The notes under the pieces were generated by a model. It was not told the DNA's origin. It saw only the letters and a list, made by a program, of their open reading frames with translations, and ran no database searches. A program made the translations under genes and the position numbers. A stretch of DNA of 64,000 nt from the NCBI RefSeq assembly GCF_037038585.1, contig NC_092526.1:34299501-34363500 (forward strand), given 5' to 3'. Every line of letters begins with the position of its first letter. Positions within the stretch are counted from its first letter, which is position 1. Positions 62,409 to 64,000 of this stretch are shown here, in pieces. This DNA comes from Patagioenas fasciata. Taxonomy: Eukaryota; Chordata; Aves; Columbiformes; Columbidae.

Positions 62409-64000
62409 GTACTCTCAACTCCTCTAATGCAAAAAGTTAATGGAATTGGGGATGGAATCTCCACAAAACATCTGCTTGTTTAGTTAATTTTTCATAACCA
62501 TGACCTCTAGCACTCCAGGAGCCTTATTGTTAAAGAGCTTTTTGCTGCAAGTGAAAGGATCGTTTTCCAGGGTACACCACAAAACTCACGTACCAAAATT
62601 TGTTCCCTTGCAAGATGTGCAGGCACTCAAGGCATAAGGTGCTCAGGCATGCAGGTTACACATAGGTAAATGTCTGAGGGAGCTACAGGGAAGGGGCTCA
62701 GCTACAAACAGTTGCTCTCCTGTTGCAAAATCCATTTGCTTAGACTGGTGCTAGCTACTAGTAGAAATATATATTAAACAATTTAAAGAGCCTTTGTTTG
62801 AAAACAGCCTCCAAAACTATCAGAGAGGCTGAAATTGGTTCCCATGTGTTTGCATTCAGTATCAGCAATGTCCAGCAATAATTATTAATACTTTAAGCAT
62901 AGAAGAGTTCCTTATGCAGTCAGATCTAAGCCTTGATTTACTGCCAACAGTCATTAGCAAGCTTGAACATTCAGGTGAAGGAAGTATCTTAGTTTATCTT
63001 ACATATTGTTGTAGTGAACTGAGTTGTTTTGCCAGATAAAACCCCTCTTCTGAGTTTTCTTGCTAATAGAAGTGACTGCTAATCTCTTCCTCTGATCATC
63101 TGGGTGTCACACAGAAAAAGTGATTAAGACTAGTTGAGACAGTGGTTGGCACTTGGAGCCATTTCCACCCACCAGAATGATGTTAGCAGGATGAGTCTTC
63201 TGAAGGAAGTTATACACAGGAAACTCTGCACACAGGAGCAGGATTTGGCCCCCGAGTGAACCAGGCGTGGTGGCTACTTGTGGGCTAAGAAAATTAAACA
63301 GTCAAAACTAAAACTCCCCTGTTGAGACAGACTGCTGTCTTCATCAGCTGCCTGCAAAGGATCATCTATTGTGAAACAGGTGTGGTAAAACAATATTTTG
63401 GATTCAGTCCTTCCTGATAATCATGGGGAAAAGCCTGGTGCAGTTACTATGGTTTGAGGGGATGTAAAGACAGACTAGCCCAGCGTAAAGCTCAGTACTC
63501 TATCCATTAGTTACTTTGCTTACAAAACTAGGCAAGAAAACTGCTGCAAACAGCTCTCCATGCCTCACTAAAACTGAGCTCAGGGCATGCTCCTGGTTGT
63601 AGCCAAGTTCAGAGTGTGCTAAGGTCAACCCTGCTGGCCTCTGTGTTTAAGCCACTCTATTGTTCAGTCCCAGCCAGAGTGAAGGAGACCTGTTGGTTAA
63701 GTTTTCAGCTTCTAAAGTAGAAACACATGCCAGAGTCAAGGCGGCTTTGCTGGCTGCTCTGAGTAGCAGCGGAGCCACCTGGCAAGCGTGAATTATTGCT
63801 GGAGAAGGCTTTAGGGATCGTGATAATAATTAGACCTGCTATCAGCAAGGATAAACACAATTCAGGAAGAAAATATTACAAGAAATTATACTGACCAAAA
63901 CTGGATATGGTATTAGATTCTGGAGTAATATATTCTTCCAACTTTGAATTCCCGCCTTCAGCTGTTTTACTGTCTTTCCTGGGCATCTGCTTTCTCTTTG
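62409..64000 (+). other. IQCA1: IQCA1 intron 7, partial
   Basis: The intron starts with GTACTC and runs off the window. No Lys/Glu-rich linker exon or AAA-domain exon is visible, and no repeat is recognised. Confidence 0.8.

Larger units (their letters stand above)
10659..64000 (+). other. IQCA1: IQCA1 (DRC11) gene, 5' part
   Basis: This is the gene-level entry. Seven exons splice in frame to 329 codons, the N-terminal ~40% of a protein that is about 820 residues in mammals. Known role (family knowledge): IQCA1/DRC11 is an AAA-type subunit of the nexin-dynein regulatory complex, which links outer doublet microtubules in motile axonemes and limits dynein-driven sliding. The sequence shows the conserved MSxATYNKMW start, a helical N-terminal region, the [12 protein letters not shown] segment, an IQ motif and the FIECR...GKFPDYP segment. 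Introns are 10058, 3403, 1861, 719, 11353 and 23369 nt, and a seventh intron is open at the window end. The AAA ATPase domain is not in the window. All introns are GT-AG. Confidence 0.93.

Noticed and set aside
62409..64000. A next IQCA1 exon with the Lys/Glu-rich linker
   Set aside because: No in-frame segment of that composition with acceptor and donor signals is visible before the window ends.
1..64000. tRNA, rRNA, CRISPR arrays, endogenous viral genes
   Set aside because: No tRNA box pattern, rRNA core, regular repeat-spacer array, or retroviral or other viral coding sequence was recognised on either strand.

Overview
The window is vertebrate nuclear DNA, most likely from a bird. It has long introns with GT-AG borders, one CpG-island promoter and no dense ORFs. 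Its clearest transposon remnants are short 3' ends of CR1 LINEs, one with the terminal ATTCTGTG octamer doublet typical of avian CR1. The species cannot be named from the sequence.

One protein-coding gene is well supported: the 5' part of IQCA1 (IQ motif and AAA domain containing 1, also called DRC11, a subunit of the nexin-dynein regulatory complex of motile cilia and flagella). It is on the + strand. Seven coding exons lie at 10659-10669, 20728-21052, 24456-24569, 26431-26619, 27339-27410, 38764-38951 and 62321-62408. They join in one reading frame of 987 nt (329 codons), with every junction in phase. The protein begins MSQATYNKMW, matching the conserved start of the family. It carries an IQ calmodulin-binding motif split across exons 4 and 5, and stops in the window before the lysine-rich linker and the AAA ATPase domain, which must lie beyond 64000.

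Layout: 1-10439 is non-coding flank with simple repeats, one CR1 fragment and a cluster of polypurine tracts. 10440-10905 is a CpG island with the promoter and the 11-nt coding part of exon 1. 10670-20727 is intron 1, with G-quadruplex, GT-rich and AC-rich tracts and a tight cluster of three CACGTG E-boxes. 20728-27410 holds exons 2-5 close together. 27411-38763 is intron 5. 38952-62320 is the 23.4-kb intron 6, with a GATA microsatellite, AC-rich tracts and some exon-like segments on the minus strand. 62409-64000 is the start of intron 7.

No ncRNA, tRNA, CRISPR or intact mobile element was recognised. The observations most worth checking are the E-box cluster in intron 1, the possible nested antisense transcript in intron 6, the facing X-box half-sites in the promoter of this ciliary gene, and a recurring family of G-free A/C tracts.
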